NCBI GenBank assembly: GCA_029961685.1
Contig: JARWKL010000006.1
Location: 12,530,748 to 12,594,747 of the forward strand
Source of the DNA: Aristolochia californica
Taxonomy: Eukaryota > Streptophyta > Magnoliopsida > Piperales > Aristolochiaceae
DNA: 64,000 nucleotides
Reading direction: 5' to 3'
Position 1 is the stretch's first letter. Each line of letters starts with the position of its first letter. The notes beneath the pieces were generated by a model that made no database searches, was not told the DNA's origin, and saw nothing but the letters and a program-made list of their open reading frames with translations. The position numbers and the translations under genes were made by a program. Below, piece after piece: positions 11,423-25,120 of this stretch.

Positions 11423-11504
11423 TGTTAAGCACCTAACCAATACTACCCAAAAGACCGGCCTAGAAGGAAGCGGAAAGCCAAGTACTTAACCCAGGACCAT
11501 AACA
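11423..11504 (-). repeat. TRIM-like terminal repeat, right (5' end of the minus-strand element)
   Basis: 82 bp starting TGTTAAGCACCTAACCAATA and ending GGACCATAACA. Partner of 11033-11114. Confidence 0.9.
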
Positions 11505-11509
11505 CGCTG
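11505..11509. other. Target-site duplication of the TRIM-like element, right copy (CGCTG)
   Basis: Identical to 11028-11032. The satellite resumes in phase directly after it. Confidence 0.93.
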
Positions 11510-12769
11510 ATCTCTGATTGTTCGCTCAGTTTTTTGTAAAACAGGCAAAAAGTGGGTTGTTTGGCTTTGGTAAATATCCCACCGCACGTTAACTTGAGAA
11601 TTTAATTTTTTCTACTCAAAATTTTTTGATCATTAGGTCATTTGCATCTTCAACATGTTTCAAGCATGCATATCCACCACATTGAAAACATGTTAGGATC
11701 AATTAGAAATCTGTTTCTAATAAAATTCCACCAAGCTATTAGGGGTTGTACATGTGAAATTTCCCAAACATAGATAATAAAATTTCGTGTTCATTTTTAG
11801 GGCATGAAATAATTTTCTTCACTTACATTTATTATTGATTTCAATTTTTTGCGTACATAAACTCAAAAAAAAATCATTTTGCTATGATAAATTTGCCGTA
11901 TCTTTTTGTTAACGAGAAAATTGGGAGATTGTGAACTCAAGTTTGGATTTGACAAAAAATTAAACACTCGAAATTGAAATGCGAAAAATACTAAGAGAGA
12001 TAATTCCAAAAAGTATCTATTTTTTTTAAGGATTGTAAACTCTTTTAGTTTTTTTATATATTAGGTTTTGCAATCATCGAAAAAGGGGGGGTGTGGCATT
12101 TTTAACTGAGTGTTGACTCCCAAACCATAAGTCATTTCTAACAAAAATAGTAGTCGTTACACATCATTAATCGATCAAAACATTTACGATGATCTATGAT
12201 TGTTAGGTCCTTTTATTGTAAAATAGGCAAAAAGTGTGTTGTTTGGCTCTGGTAAATATCCCACCGTAAGTTAACTAGAGAATTTAATTTTTTCTACTCC
12301 TTCAAATTTTTGGATCAATAGGTCATTTGCAACTTCAACATATTTTAGGCATGCATATCCACATTTAAAACATGTTAGGGTCAATTAGAAATCTCTTTCT
12401 TATAAAATTCCACCAAGTTTTAGGGGTTGTAATAGTGGAATTTCCGAAACATGGATAACAAAACTTTGGTGTTCATTTTTAGTGTGTGAAATAATTTTCT
12501 TAATTTAAATTTATTATAGCTTTCAATTTTTTGGCATACAAAAACTCTAAAATTTTAATTTTATTGCGATCTATTTGGCTTATCTTTTTTTTTTATGAGA
12601 AAAATGGGAGTGATAAAAACTAAAGTTTGGATTTGAAAAAATTAAACATCCAAAATGGAAATGTACAAATGCTGAGAGAAGATAATTCCAAAAAGTATCT
12701 GTGATTTTTAAGGGTCGTAAACTCTTTTAGTTTTTTATATATTAGGTTTTGCAATCTTGGGAAAAGAGA

Positions 12770-12772
<3 letters not shown>

Positions 12773-12807
<35 letters not shown>
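12773..12807 (+). repeat. Expanded G tract, 35 G
   Basis: G35, 401 bp after the anchor at 12372, preceded by GAAAAGAGAGGA. Confidence 0.9.
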
Positions 12808-12808
<1 letters not shown>

Positions 12809-14837
12809 GCGGTGTGGTTTTTTTAACTGAGTGTGTACTCCCAAACCATAAGTTATTTCTAACAAAAATTATAGTTGTTACACATCAATAATTGATCAAA
12901 ACATTTACGATGATCTATGATTGTTAGGTCCATTTATTGTAAAATAGGCAAAAAGTGAGTTGTTTTGCTTTGGTAAATATCCCACCGCACGTTTAACTTG
13001 AGAATTTAATTTTTTTCTACTCTTTGAAATTTTTGGATCATTAGGTCATTTGCATCTTCAATATGTTTCAGCCATTCATATCCACATTTAAAACATGTTA
13101 GGATCGAATAGAAATCTCTTTCTTATTAAATTTCACCAAGCTATTAGGGGTTATACTAGTGGAATTTCCCAATCATGGAAAACAAAACTTTGGTGTTCAT
13201 TTATAGTGCGTGAAATAATACTTACATTTATTATAATTTTCAATTTTTTGCATACATAAACTCTATAATTTTCTTTTTTTTGTAATCTATTTGCCTTATC
13301 TTTTAACTTACGAGAACAAGTGGAGAGTGAAGAACTCAAGTTTTGATTGGAAAAAAAATTGAACATCCAAAATGGAAATGCACAAATACAGAGAATGATA
13401 ATTCCAAAAAGTATATTTAATTTTTATGGATTTTAAACTGTTTTAGTTTTTGAAATATTTTGTTTTGCAATCATTGGAAAAGGGCGGGCGGGGCATTTTG
13501 AACTGAATGTTGACTCACAAACCATAAGTCATTTCTAACAAAATTTGTAGCCATTACACATCATTAATCGTTCAAAACATTTTTAATGATCAAGGATTGT
13601 TAGGACCACTGTTTGAAAAATAGGCAAAAAGTGGGTTGTTTGGCTCTGGTAAATATCCCTCCGCACGTTAACTTGAGAATTCAATTTTTTTTACTCCCTG
13701 AAATTTTTGGATTATTAGGTCATTTGAATCTTCAACATGTTTCAAACTCGCATGTCCACATTTAAAATATGTTAGGATCAATTAGAAATCTCTTTCTCAT
13801 AAAATTCCACCAAGCTATAAGGGGTTGTAATAGTGGAATTTCCCAAATATGGATAACAAAACTTTGATGTTAATTTTTAGTGCATGAAATAATTATCTTC
13901 ACTTACATTTATTATAGTTTTCAATTTTTTGCACACATAAACTCTAAAATTTTCATTTTGTTGTGATCTTTTTGCCTAATCATTTTGTTTATGAGGAAAA
14001 TGGGAGAGTGAAAACTCAAGTATGGATTTGAAAAAAAATTGAACATCCAAAATATAAATTCACAAATGCAGAGAGAGATAATTCCAAAAAGTATCTGTGA
14101 CTTTTAAGGATTGTAAACTTTTTTAGTTTTTTATATATTAGGTTTTGCAATCATCGAAAAAGGGGGGCAAGGGATTTTTTACTGTGTGTTAACTTCCAAA
14201 CCATAAGTCATTTCTAAAAATAATCATAACCGTTACACATCATTAATCAATCAAAACATTTACTATGATCAAAGATTGTTAGGTCCGCTTTTGTAAAATA
14301 GGCAAAATGTGGGTTGTTTGGCTCTAGTAAATATCCCACTGTTCGTTAAGTTGAGAATTTAATTTTTTCTACTCGCAATTTTCGGATCACTTGGTCATTT
14401 GCATCTTCAACATGTTTCAGGCAATCTTATCCACATTTAAAACATGTTAGGATCAAATAGAATTCGCTTACTAGTAAAATTCCCTCAAGCTCTTAGTGCT
14501 TGTACTAGTGGAATTTCCCAAACATGGATAAAAAAACTTTGGTGTTCATTTTTAGTGCGTGAAATAATTTTCTTCACTCACATTTATTATAGTTTTCAAT
14601 ATTTTGCATACATAAAATCTAAAATTTTAATTTTGTTGTGATCTATTTGCCTTATCTTTTTGTATAGGAGAAAAATGGGAGAGTGAAAACTCAAGTTTGG
14701 ATTTGAAAAAAAATTTGTACATCCAAAATGGAAATGCTCAAATACTGAGAGAGATAATTCCACTAAGTATCTATGATTTTTATGGATTTTAAACTCTTTT
14801 CTTTTTTATATATATTTTTTTGCTATCATCAAAAAAA

Positions 14838-14840
<3 letters not shown>

Positions 14841-14868
<28 letters not shown>
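14841..14868 (+). repeat. Expanded G tract, 28 G
   Basis: G28, then T, then G7 (14870-14876), 397 bp after the anchor at 14444. Confidence 0.9.
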
Positions 14869-15557
14869 TGGGGGGGGTGCTGTGCGAGGCATTGTTAATT
14901 GAGTGCTGACTCCCAAACCATAAGTCATTTCTAACAAAAGTTATAGCCGTTACACATCATTAATCGATCAAAACATTTACGATGATCTAGGATTGTTATG
15001 ACGTCTTTTTTTAAAATAGGCAAAAAGTGGGTTGTTTGGCTATGGTATATATCCCACCGCACATTAACTTGAGAATTGAATTTTTTCAACTCCTTGAAAT
15101 TTTCGGATCATTTGGTCATTTGCATCTTCGACATGTTTCAGGCATGCATATCCACATTTAAAACATGTTAGGATAATTTAGAAATATCTTTCTTATAAAA
15201 TTTCACCAAGCTTATAGGGGTTGTACTATTGGAATTTCCCAAACGTGGATAACAAAACTTTGGTGTTCATTTTTAGTTCATGAAATAATTTTCTTCACTT
15301 ACATTTGTTATAGTTTTCAATTTTTTGCATACATAAACTCCTACATTTTTATTTTGTTGTAATCTATTTGCCTTATCTTTTTGTTCACAAGAAAAAAGGG
15401 AGAGTGAAAACTCAAGTTTGGATTTGAAAAAAATGGAACATTCAAAATGGAAATGCACAAATGCCGAGAGAGATAATTCCAAAAAGTATGTGTGATTTTT
15501 GAGGATTTTAAACTCTTCTAGTTTTTTTATATATTAGGTCTTTCAATCATCAGAAAA

Positions 15558-15585
15558 GGGGGGGGGGGGGGGGGGGGGGGGGGGG
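15558..15585 (+). repeat. Expanded G tract, 28 G
   Basis: G28, 394 bp after the anchor at 15164, followed by the usual CGAGG. Confidence 0.9.
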
Positions 15586-15764
15586 CGAGGTATTTTAAAC
15601 TGAGTGTTGACTCCCAAACCATAAGTCATTTCTAACAAAAAATATAGAAGCTACACATCATTTTTCGATAAAAAAATTACGATGATCTATGTTTGTATGG
15701 TCCGCTTTTTGTAAAATACACAAAAAGTGGGTTGTTTGGCTCTGGTAAATATCCCACCACACGT

Positions 15765-15785
15765 TAACTTGTTTGGTTCTGGCAT
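15765..15785 (+). other. Deletion junction in a satellite monomer
   Basis: CACGTTAACTTG is followed by TTTGGTTCTGGCATGCATATCC. Most of the GAGAATTTAA...CATGTTTCA segment is missing, which accounts for the short 638-bp spacing. Confidence 0.75.
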
Positions 15786-17555
15786 GCATATCCACATTTA
15801 AAACATGTGTGGATCAATTAGAAATCCCTTTCTTATAAAATTTCACCAAGCTATTAGGGGTTGTCCTAGTGGAATTTCCAAAACATGGATAACAAAACGT
15901 TGGTGTTCTTTTTTAGTGCGTGAAATAATTTTATTCACATACATTAATTGTAGTTTTCAATTTTTTGCATAAATAAAATCTAAAATTTTTATTTTGTTGT
16001 TATCTTTTTTCCTTATCTTTTTTTTTATGTGAAAAAAAGGAGAGAGAAAACACAATTTTTATTTTGAAAAAAAAGAACATCCAAAATAGAAATGCATAAA
16101 TGCTGAGAGAGATAATTGCAAAAAGTATGTGATTTTTAAGGGTTGTAGAATCTTTTAGTTTTTTATATTTTATGTTTTGCAATCATCGGAAAAGGGGGGG
16201 CGAGGCATTTCTAACTGAGTGATGACACCTAAACCATAAGTCATTTCTAACAAATATTGTAGCCGTTATATATCATTAATCGATCAAAATATTTATGATG
16301 ATCTAGGATTGTAAGCTCCGCTTTTTGTAAAATACGCAAAAGGTGGGTTGTATGGCTCTGGTAAATATCCCATCGCACATTAACTTGTGAATTTAAGTTT
16401 TTCTACTCCTTGAAATTTTTGGATCATTTGGTCATTTACATCTTCAACATGTTTCAGGCATGCATATCCACATTTAAAACAAGTTAGAATCAATTAGAAA
16501 TCTCTTTCTTATAAAATTCTACCAAGCTTTCAGGGGTTGTACCAGTGGAATTTCCCAAATATGGATAACAAAAGCTTTGGTGTTCATTTTTAGTGCGTGA
16601 AATAATTTTCTTCACTTACATTAATTATAGTTTTCAATTTTTTGCGTACATAAACTCTAAAATTTTCATTTTGTTGTGGTCTATTTGCCTTATCTTTTTG
16701 TTTAAGAGAAAAATAACAGAGTGAAAACTCAAATTTCGATTTGAAAACGAATTCAACATCCAAAATGGAAATGTTCAAATGCTGAGAGAGATAATTCCCA
16801 AAAGTATTTATCATTTTTATGGATTGTAAACTCTTTATTTATATATATTTAGTTTTGCAATCATGAAAAAAGGGGGCGATGAAGCATTTTTAACTGAGTG
16901 TTGACTCCCAAACCATAGGTCATTTCTGACAAAAATTATAGCCGTTACACATCATTAATCAATCAAAACATTTATGATGATCGAGGATTGTTAGGTCCGC
17001 TTTTTGTAAAATAGGCAAAAAGTGGGTTGTTTGGCTCTGATAAATATCCCACTGCACATTAACTTGAGAATTTAATTTTTTCTACTCCTTGAAATTTTTG
17101 GATGATTTTGTCATTTGCATCTTCAACATGTTTCAGGCATGCATATCCACATTTAAAATATTTTAGGATCATTTAGAAATCTTTTTCTTATAAAATTCCA
17201 CCATGCTTTTAGGGGTTGTACTAGTGGAATTTCCCAAACATGGATAACAAAACTTTGGTGTTCTTTTCTAGTGTGTGAAATAGTTTCCTTCACTTAGATT
17301 TTGTTAAATTTTTAAAATTTTTGCATACATAAACTCTAAGATTTACATTTTGTTGTGATCTTTGTGCCTAATCTTTTTGTTTATGAGAAAATGGGAGAGT
17401 AAAAACACAAGTTTGGATTTGAAAAAAAATTGAACATAAAAAATGGAAAGAAACAAATGTGGAGAGAGATAATTCCAAAAAGTATGTGTGATTTTTATGG
17501 ATTTTAAACTCTTTTAGTTTTTTATATATTAGGTTTTTGAATCATCAGAAAAGGA

Positions 17556-17567
17556 GGGGGGGGGGGG
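17556..17567 (+). repeat. G tract, 12 G
   Basis: G12, 400 bp after the anchor at 17156, a modest expansion. Confidence 0.88.
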
Positions 17568-20500
17568 ACGTTTTTAACTAAGTGTTGACTTCCAAACTAT
17601 AAGACATTCCTAACAAAAATTATAGTCATTACAAGTCATTAATCGATCAAAAAAATTAAGATGATCTATGATTGTTAGGTCCGCTTTTTGTAAAATAGGC
17701 AAAAAGTGGGTTGTTTGGTTCAGGTAAATATCCCACCGCACGTTAACTTCAGAATTTAATTTTTTCTACTTTTTGAAAATTTTGGATCATTAGGTGATTT
17801 GCATCTTCAACATGTTTCATGCATGTATATCCACATTTAAACAAGTTTGGGTCAATCAAAAATCTCTTTCTTATAAAATTTCACCAAGCTATTAGGGGTT
17901 TTAGTAGTGGAATTTTCCAAACTTTGGTGTTTATTTTTAGTTGGTGAAATAATTTTCTTCAATTAAATTTATTATAGTTTTCAATGTTTTTCATACATAA
18001 ACTCTAAAATTTTCATTTTTTTGTGATCTTTTTGCCTAATTTTTTGTTTACGAGAAAATGGGAAAGTGAAAACTCAAGTTTAGATTTGAAAAAAAATTGA
18101 ACATCAAAAATTGAAATGCACAAATTCTGAGAGAAATAATTCCAAAAATTATGTGTGAATTTTAAGGATTTTAAACTCTTTTAGTTTTTTATTTATTAGG
18201 TTTTTTAATCATCGGAAAAGGGGGAGGGAGGCATTTTTAACTGCGTGTTGACTCCCACACCATAAGTCATTTCCAACAAAAATTATAGGCGTTACACATC
18301 ATTTTGCGATAAAAAAAATTACGACGATCTATGATAGTATGGTCCATTATTTGTAAAATAGGCAAAAAGTGGATTTTTGGCTCAGGTAAATATTCCACCG
18401 CACGTTAACTTGACAATTTAATTTTTTCTACTCCATGAAATATTTGGATCATTAGATCATTTACATCATCAACATGTTTCAGGCATGCATATCCACATTT
18501 AAAACATGTTAGGATCAATTAGAAATCTCTTTCTTATAAAATTCCACCAAGCTATTAGGGGTTGTACTAGTGGAATTTCCCAAACATGGATAACAAAACT
18601 TTGGTGTTCATTTTTAGTGCGTCAAATAATTTTCTACACATACATTAATTGCATTTTTCAATTTTTTTAATACATATACTATAAAATTTTCATTTTCTAG
18701 TGATCTAATTGCCTTATCTTTTTGTTTTACGAGAAAAATAGGAGTGTGAAAAGTCAATATTTGATTTGAAACAAAATTGAACATCCAAAATAGAAATGCA
18801 CAAATGCTGAGAGAGATAATTGCAAAAAGTATATGTAATTTATAAGGATTGTAAACTCTTTTAATTTTTTATATATTAGGTTTTTCAATCGTCGAAAAGG
18901 GGGGGGCAAAGCTTTTTTAATTGAGTGTTGAGTCCCAAACCATAAGTCATTTCTAACAAAAATTTTACCCGTTTCACATCATTAATCGATGAAAACATTT
19001 ACGATGATCTAGGTCAGTTAGGTCCGCTTTTTTTTAAATACGCATAAAGTGGATTGTTTGGCTTTGGTAAATATCCCAACGCACATTAACTTTAGAATTT
19101 AATTTTTTCTACTCGAAATTTTTGGATTATTTGGTCATTTGCATCTTCTACATGTTTTAGGCATGCATATCCACATTTAAAACATGTTAGGATCAATTAG
19201 AAATCTCTTTCGTATAAAATTCCACCTTTCTCTTAGGGGTTGTACAAGTGGAATTTCTGAAACATGGATTACAAATTTTTGGTGTTCATTTTTAGTGCGT
19301 GAAATAATTTTCTTCACTTACAACTATTATAGTTTTCTATTTTTTGCAAATATAAACTCTAAATTTTTCATTTTGTTGTGACCTATTTCCCATATCTTTT
19401 TGTTTATGAGAAAAATGGGAGAGTGAAAACTCAAGTTTGGATTTGAAAAAAAATTGAACATCCAAAATGGAAATGATCAAATGCTGAGAGAGATAATTCC
19501 AAAAAGTATTTGTGATTTTTATGGATTGTAAACTCTTTTTCTTTTTTATATATTTGGTTTTGCAATCATCGAAAAAGGGGGGCGAGACATTTTTAATTGA
19601 GTGTTGACTCCCAAACCATAAGTCATTTCTAACAAAAATTATAGTTGTTACACATCAATAATCGATCAAAACATTTACGATGATCTAGGATTGTTAGGTT
19701 CACTTTTTGTAAAATTGGCAAAAACTAGGTTGTTTGGCTTTGGTAAATATCCCACCGCACATTAACTTGAGAATTTAATTATTTCTACTCGAAATTTTTG
19801 GATCATTTGGTCATTTGCATCTTCAACATGTTTCAGTCATGCATATCCACATTTAAAACATGTTAGGATCAATTAGAAATCTCTTTCTTATCAAATTCGA
19901 CCATGCTTTTTGGGGTTGTACTAGTGGAATTTCCCAAACATGGATAACAAAACTTTGGTGTTCATTTTTAGTGCGTGAAATAATTTTCTTCACTTGCATT
20001 TGTTATAGTTTTCAATTTTTTGCATACATAAACTCTAAAATTTTCATTTTGTTGTGATCTATTTGCCTTATCTTTTTGTTTACTAGAAAAATGGGAGAGT
20101 GAAGACTCAAGTTTGAACTTTAAAACAAATTCAACATCCAAAATGGAAATGCTCAAATGCTGAGAGAGATAATACCAAAAAGTATCTGTGATTTTTAAGG
20201 ATTGTCAACTATTTTAGTTTTTTTAATATTTGGTTTTGGAATCATCGAAAAATGGGGGGCGAGGCATTTTTAACTGAGTGTTGACTCCCAAACCATAAGT
20301 CATATCTAACAAAAATTATAGCCCTTACACATCATTATTCGACCAAAACATTGTTCGATGATCTATGATTGTTAGGTCAGCTTTTTGTAAAATAGGCAAA
20401 AAAAGGGTTGTTTTGGTCTAGTAAATATCCCACCACATGTTAAATGTGGAATTTTGGATTATTAGGTCATTTGCATCTTTAACATGTTTCAGGCATGCAT

Positions 20501-22266
20501 ATCCACATTTAAAGCATGTTACGATCAATTAGAAATTTCTTTCTTATAAAAGTCCACCAAGCTATTAGGGGTTGTACTAGTAGAATTTCCCAAACATGGA
20601 TAACAAAACTTCGGTGTTCATTTTTAATGCGTGAAATAATTTTCTTCACATACATTAATTGTAGTTTAAAATTTTTTTGCATACATAAACTCTAAAATTT
20701 TCATTTTGTTGTGATTAATTTTCCTTATCTTTTTGTTTTACGAGAAAAATAGGGGCGTGAAAAATCAATTTTTGGTTTGAAAAAAAAATTGAACATCCAA
20801 AATGGAAATGCACAAATGCTAAAAGAGATAATTGAAAAAAGTATATGTGAGTTTTAAGGATTGCTAACTCTTTTAGTTTTTTATATATTAGGTTTTGCAA
20901 TCATCGAAAAGGGGGGCGAGGCATTTCTAACTAAGTGTTGACTCCCAAACCATAAGTCATTTCTAACAAAAATTAAAGCAATTCCACATCATTAATTGAT
21001 CAAAACATTTACGATGATCTAGGATTGTTAGGTCCACTTTTTGTAAAATAGGCAAAAAGTGGGTTGTTGGGCTTTGGTAAATATCCCACCACACGTTAAC
21101 TTGAGAATTTAATTTTTTTCTACTGCTTGAAATTTTTGGATCATTTGGTCATTTACATCTTCAACATGTTTCAGGCATGCATGTCCACATTTAAAACATG
21201 TTAGGATCAATTAGAAATCTCTTTCTTATAAAATTCCACCAACCTATTAGGTGTTGTACTAGTGGAATTTCCTAAACATGGATAACAAAACTTTGGTGTT
21301 CATTTTTAGCTCGTGAAATAATTTTCTTCACTTACATTTATTTTAGGTTTCAAATTTTAGTATACATAAACTCTTAAATTTTTATTTTGTTGTGATCTAT
21401 TTTCCTTATCTTTTTGCTTACGAGAAAAATGGGAGATTGAAAACTCAAGTTTGGATTTGAAAAAAAATTCAACATCCAAAATGGAAATGCTCAAATGCTA
21501 AGAGACATAATTCCAAAAAGTAGCTGTAATTTTTAAGGATTGTCAACTCTTTCAGTTTTTTAAATATTTGGTTTTGCAATCATCGAAAAATGGGAGGCAT
21601 GGCATTTTTAACTGAGTGTTGAGCCCCAAACCGTAAGTCATTTCTAAGAAAAATTATAGCCATTAAACATCATTAATCTATCAAAACATTTACGATGATC
21701 TAGGATTGTTAGGTTCGCTATTTATTAAATAGGCAAAAAGTGGGTTGTTTGGCTCTGGTAAATATCCCACCGCAAATTAACTTGAGAATTTAATTTCTTT
21801 TACTCCTTGAAATATTCGGATCATTTGGTCATATGCATCTTCAACATGTTCAGACATGCATATCCACATGTAAAACATGTTAGGATCAATTAGAAATCTC
21901 TTTCTTATAAAATTCCGCCTAGCTTTTAGGGGTTGTACTAGTGGAATTTCCCAAACATGGATAACAAAACTTTGGTGGTCATTTTTAGTGCGTGAAATAG
22001 ATTTTTCCACTTACATTTGTTATAGTTTTCAATTTTTTGCATACAGAAACTCCTATATTTTCATTTTGTTGTGATCTATTTGCCTAATCTTTTTGTTTAC
22101 GAGAAAAATGGGAGTCAAAAGTCAAGTTTGGATTTGAAAAAAAATGGAACATCCAAAATGCAAATGAACAAATGCCGAGGGAGATAATTCCAAAAAATAT
22201 GTGTGCGTTTTAAGGATTTTAAACTCTTTTATTTTTTATATATTAGGTTTTTCAATCTTGAAATAT

Positions 22267-22287
22267 GGGGGGGGGGGGGGGGGGGGG
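22267..22287 (+). repeat. Expanded G tract, 21 G
   Basis: G21, 390 bp after the anchor at 21877. This is the last tract of 12 G or more before a run of some 23 kb without any. Confidence 0.9.
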
Positions 22288-22917
22288 CGGTCTGAGTGTT
22301 GACTCCTAAACCATAAGTCATTTCTAAAAAAATTATAGCCTCTACACATCATTATTCGATAAAAAAAATAACGATGATCTATGATTGTATGGTTCGCTTT
22401 TTGTAAAATAGGCAAAAAGTGGGTTGTTTTGATCTGGTAAATATCCAACCGCACGTTAACTTGAAGATTTAATTTTTTCTACTCCTTGAAAATTTTGGAT
22501 CATTAGGTCATTTGCATCTTCAACATGTTTCAGGCATACATATCCACATATAAAACATGTTAGGATCAATTAGAAATCTCTTTCTTATAAAATTCCACCT
22601 AGCTTTTAGGGGTTGTACTAGTGGAATTTCCCAAACATGGATAACAAAACTTTGGTGTTAATTTTTAGTGCGTGAAATATTTTTCTTCACTTACATTTGT
22701 TATATTTTTCAATGTTTTGCATACATAAACTCCTATATTTTCATTTTGTTATCTATTTGCCTAATCTTTTTGTTTACGAGAAAAATGGGAGAGTGAAAAG
22801 TCAAGTTTGGATTTGAAAAAAAATGGAACATCCAAAATGCAAATGCACAAATGCCGAGAGAGATAATTCCAAAAAGTATGTGTGCTTTTTAAGGATTTTA
22901 AACTTTTATTTTTTTAT

Positions 22918-22945
22918 ATATAAGGTTTTTTTACTGAGTGTTGAC
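22918..22945 (+). other. Monomer lacking the G-tract segment
   Basis: TATATAAGGTTTTTTTACTGAGTGTTGACTCCC: the normal GCAATCATCGAAAAAGGGGGG and GAGGCATTTTTA between these phrases are deleted, removing the G tract and its flanks. Confidence 0.82.
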
Positions 22946-24998
22946 TCCCAAACCATAAGTCATTTATGAAAACATTATAGCCATTGCACATCATTATTCG
23001 ATAAAAAAATAATAATGATGATCTATGATTGTATGGTCCGCTTTTTGCAACATAGGCAAAAAGTGGGTTGTTTTGCTCTGGTAAATATCCCACCGCACGT
23101 TAATTTGACAATTTAATTTTTTTTGCTCCTTGAAAATTTTGGATCATTAGGTCTTTTGCATCTTCAACATGTTTCAGGCATGCATATCCACATTTAAAAC
23201 ATGTTAGGATCAATTAGAAATCTCTTTCTTACAAAATTCCACAAAGCTTTTAGGGGTTGTACTAGTGGAATTTCCCAAACATAGATAACAAAACTTTGTG
23301 TTCCTTTTTAGTGCGTGAAATAGTTTTCTTCACTTACATTTGTCATAGTTTTCAATTTTTTGCATACATAAACCCCTATATATTCATTTTGTTGTGATCT
23401 ATTTGCCTAATCTTTTTGTTTTACGAGAAAAATGGGAGAGTGAAAACTCATGTTTCGATTTGAAAAAAAATGGAACATCCAAAATGCAAATGCACAAATG
23501 CCGAGAGAGATAATTCCAAAAAGTATGTTTGCTTTTTTAATATTTTAAACTCTTTTAATTTTTTATATATAAGGTTTTTCAATCTTAAAAAAGGGGGGAG
23601 GCATTTTTAACTGAGTGTTGACTCCTGAACCATATGTCATTTCTAAAAAAAATTATAGTTGTTACACATCATTAATCGATAAAAAAATTACAATCATCTA
23701 TGATTGTTAGGTCCGCTTTTTGTAAAATAGGCAAAAAGTGGGTTGTTCGTCTCTGGTAAATATCCCACCGCACATTAACTTGACAATTTAATTTTTTCTG
23801 CACCTTAAAAATTTTGGATCATTAGGACATTTGCATCTTCAACATGTTTCAGGCATCCATATCCATATTTAAAACATGTTAGGATCAATTAGAAATGTCT
23901 TTCTTATAAAATTCCACCAAGCTATTTGTACTAGTGGAATTTCCCAAACATGGATAACAAAAATTTGGTGATCATTTTTCTGTGCATGAAATAATTTTCT
24001 TCATTTTCATTTGTTTTAGTTTTCAATTTTTTGCATGCAGAAACTCTATAATTTTCATTTTGTTGAGATCTATTTGCCTTATCTTTTTCTTTATAAGAAA
24101 AATTGGAGAGTAAGAACTCAAGTTTGGATTCTAAAAAAAATTGAATATCCAAAATGGAAACGCACAATTTCTAAGAGAGATATTTCCAAACAGTTTTTGT
24201 GATTTTTAACGATTGTAAACTCTTTTATTTTTTATATATTAGGTTATGCAATCATCGAAAAAGAAGGAGTGAGGCATTTTTAACTAAGTGTTGATTCCCA
24301 AACCATAAGTCATTTTTAACAAAAATTATAGCCGTTACACATCATTAATTGATAAAAACATTTACAATGATCTATGATTGTTAAGCCTTCTTTTTTTAAA
24401 ATAGGCAAAAAGTGGGTTGTTTGGCTCTGGTAAATATCCCACCGCAAGTTAACTTGAGAAATTAATTTTTTCTACTCCTTGAAATTTTTGTATCATTAGG
24501 TCATTTGCATCTTCTACATGTTTCAGGTATGCTTACCCACATTTAAAATATGTTAGGATCAATTAGAAATCTCTTTCTGATAAAACTCCATGAAGCAATT
24601 AGGGGATTTACTAGTGGATTTCCCAAGCATGGTTAACAAAACTTTGGTGTCATTTTTAGTGGGTGAAATAATTTTCTTCAGTTACATTTATTATAGTTTT
24701 CAATTTTGTGCATACATAAACTCTAAAATTTTCATTTTGATGTGATCTATTTGCCTTATCTTTTTGTTTACGAGAAAATTGGGAGACTGAAAACTCAATT
24801 TTGGATTTGAAAAAAAATTAAAAATCCAAAATAGAAATGCTCAAATGCCGAGAGAGATAATTCCAAAAGGTATTTGCGATTTTTATGGATTTTAAAATCT
24901 TTTTTTATATATATTTGGTTTTGCAATTATCAAAAAAGGGGGGCGTGGCATTTTTAACTGAGTGTTGACTCCCAAACCGTAAATAATTTCTAAAAAAC

Positions 24999-25120
24999 AT
25001 TATGGCCGTTACACATCATTAATTGATCAAAACATTTACGATGATCTAGGATTGTTAGGTGGGCTTGATCATTATGGCCGTTACACATCATTAATCGATC
25101 AAAACATTTACGATGATCTT
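24999..25120 (+). repeat. 72-bp-spaced partial tandem duplication
   Basis: ATTATGGCCGTTACACATCA starts at 24999 and again at 25071, each continuing to TTTACGATGATC. The second copy then jumps to TTTTGTAAATATTCC, so the AATAGGCAAAAAGTGGG segment is missing. Confidence 0.88.

Larger units (their letters stand above)
11033..11504 (-). mobile_element. TRIM-like miniature LTR retroelement, 472 bp
   Basis: A foreign, GC-richer insertion in one satellite monomer. Both ends are 82-bp direct terminal repeats (11033-11114 and 11423-11504), which read TGTT...AACA on the plus strand and so TGTT...AACA on the minus strand too. Next to the right repeat, GCTTTGATACCA is the complement of TGGTATCAAAGC, one base from the usual plant initiator tRNA-Met primer site TGGTATCAGAGC. 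The element therefore reads on the minus strand. Next to the left repeat, the minus strand is purine-rich (GAAGGTGGGTGTGA), as expected of a polypurine tract. It encodes no protein, and the short open frames crossing it have no retroelement motifs. The size, repeats, primer site and 5-bp target duplication fit TRIM elements, which are moved by enzymes supplied in trans. I do not recognise the family, and it lacks an evident 5S-like segment of the Cassandra type. Confidence 0.85.

Noticed and set aside
11228..11489. Open frames of 70-76 codons on both strands across the miniature element
   Set aside because: They cross the terminal repeat and the internal tandem repeats, and show no gag or pol motif.
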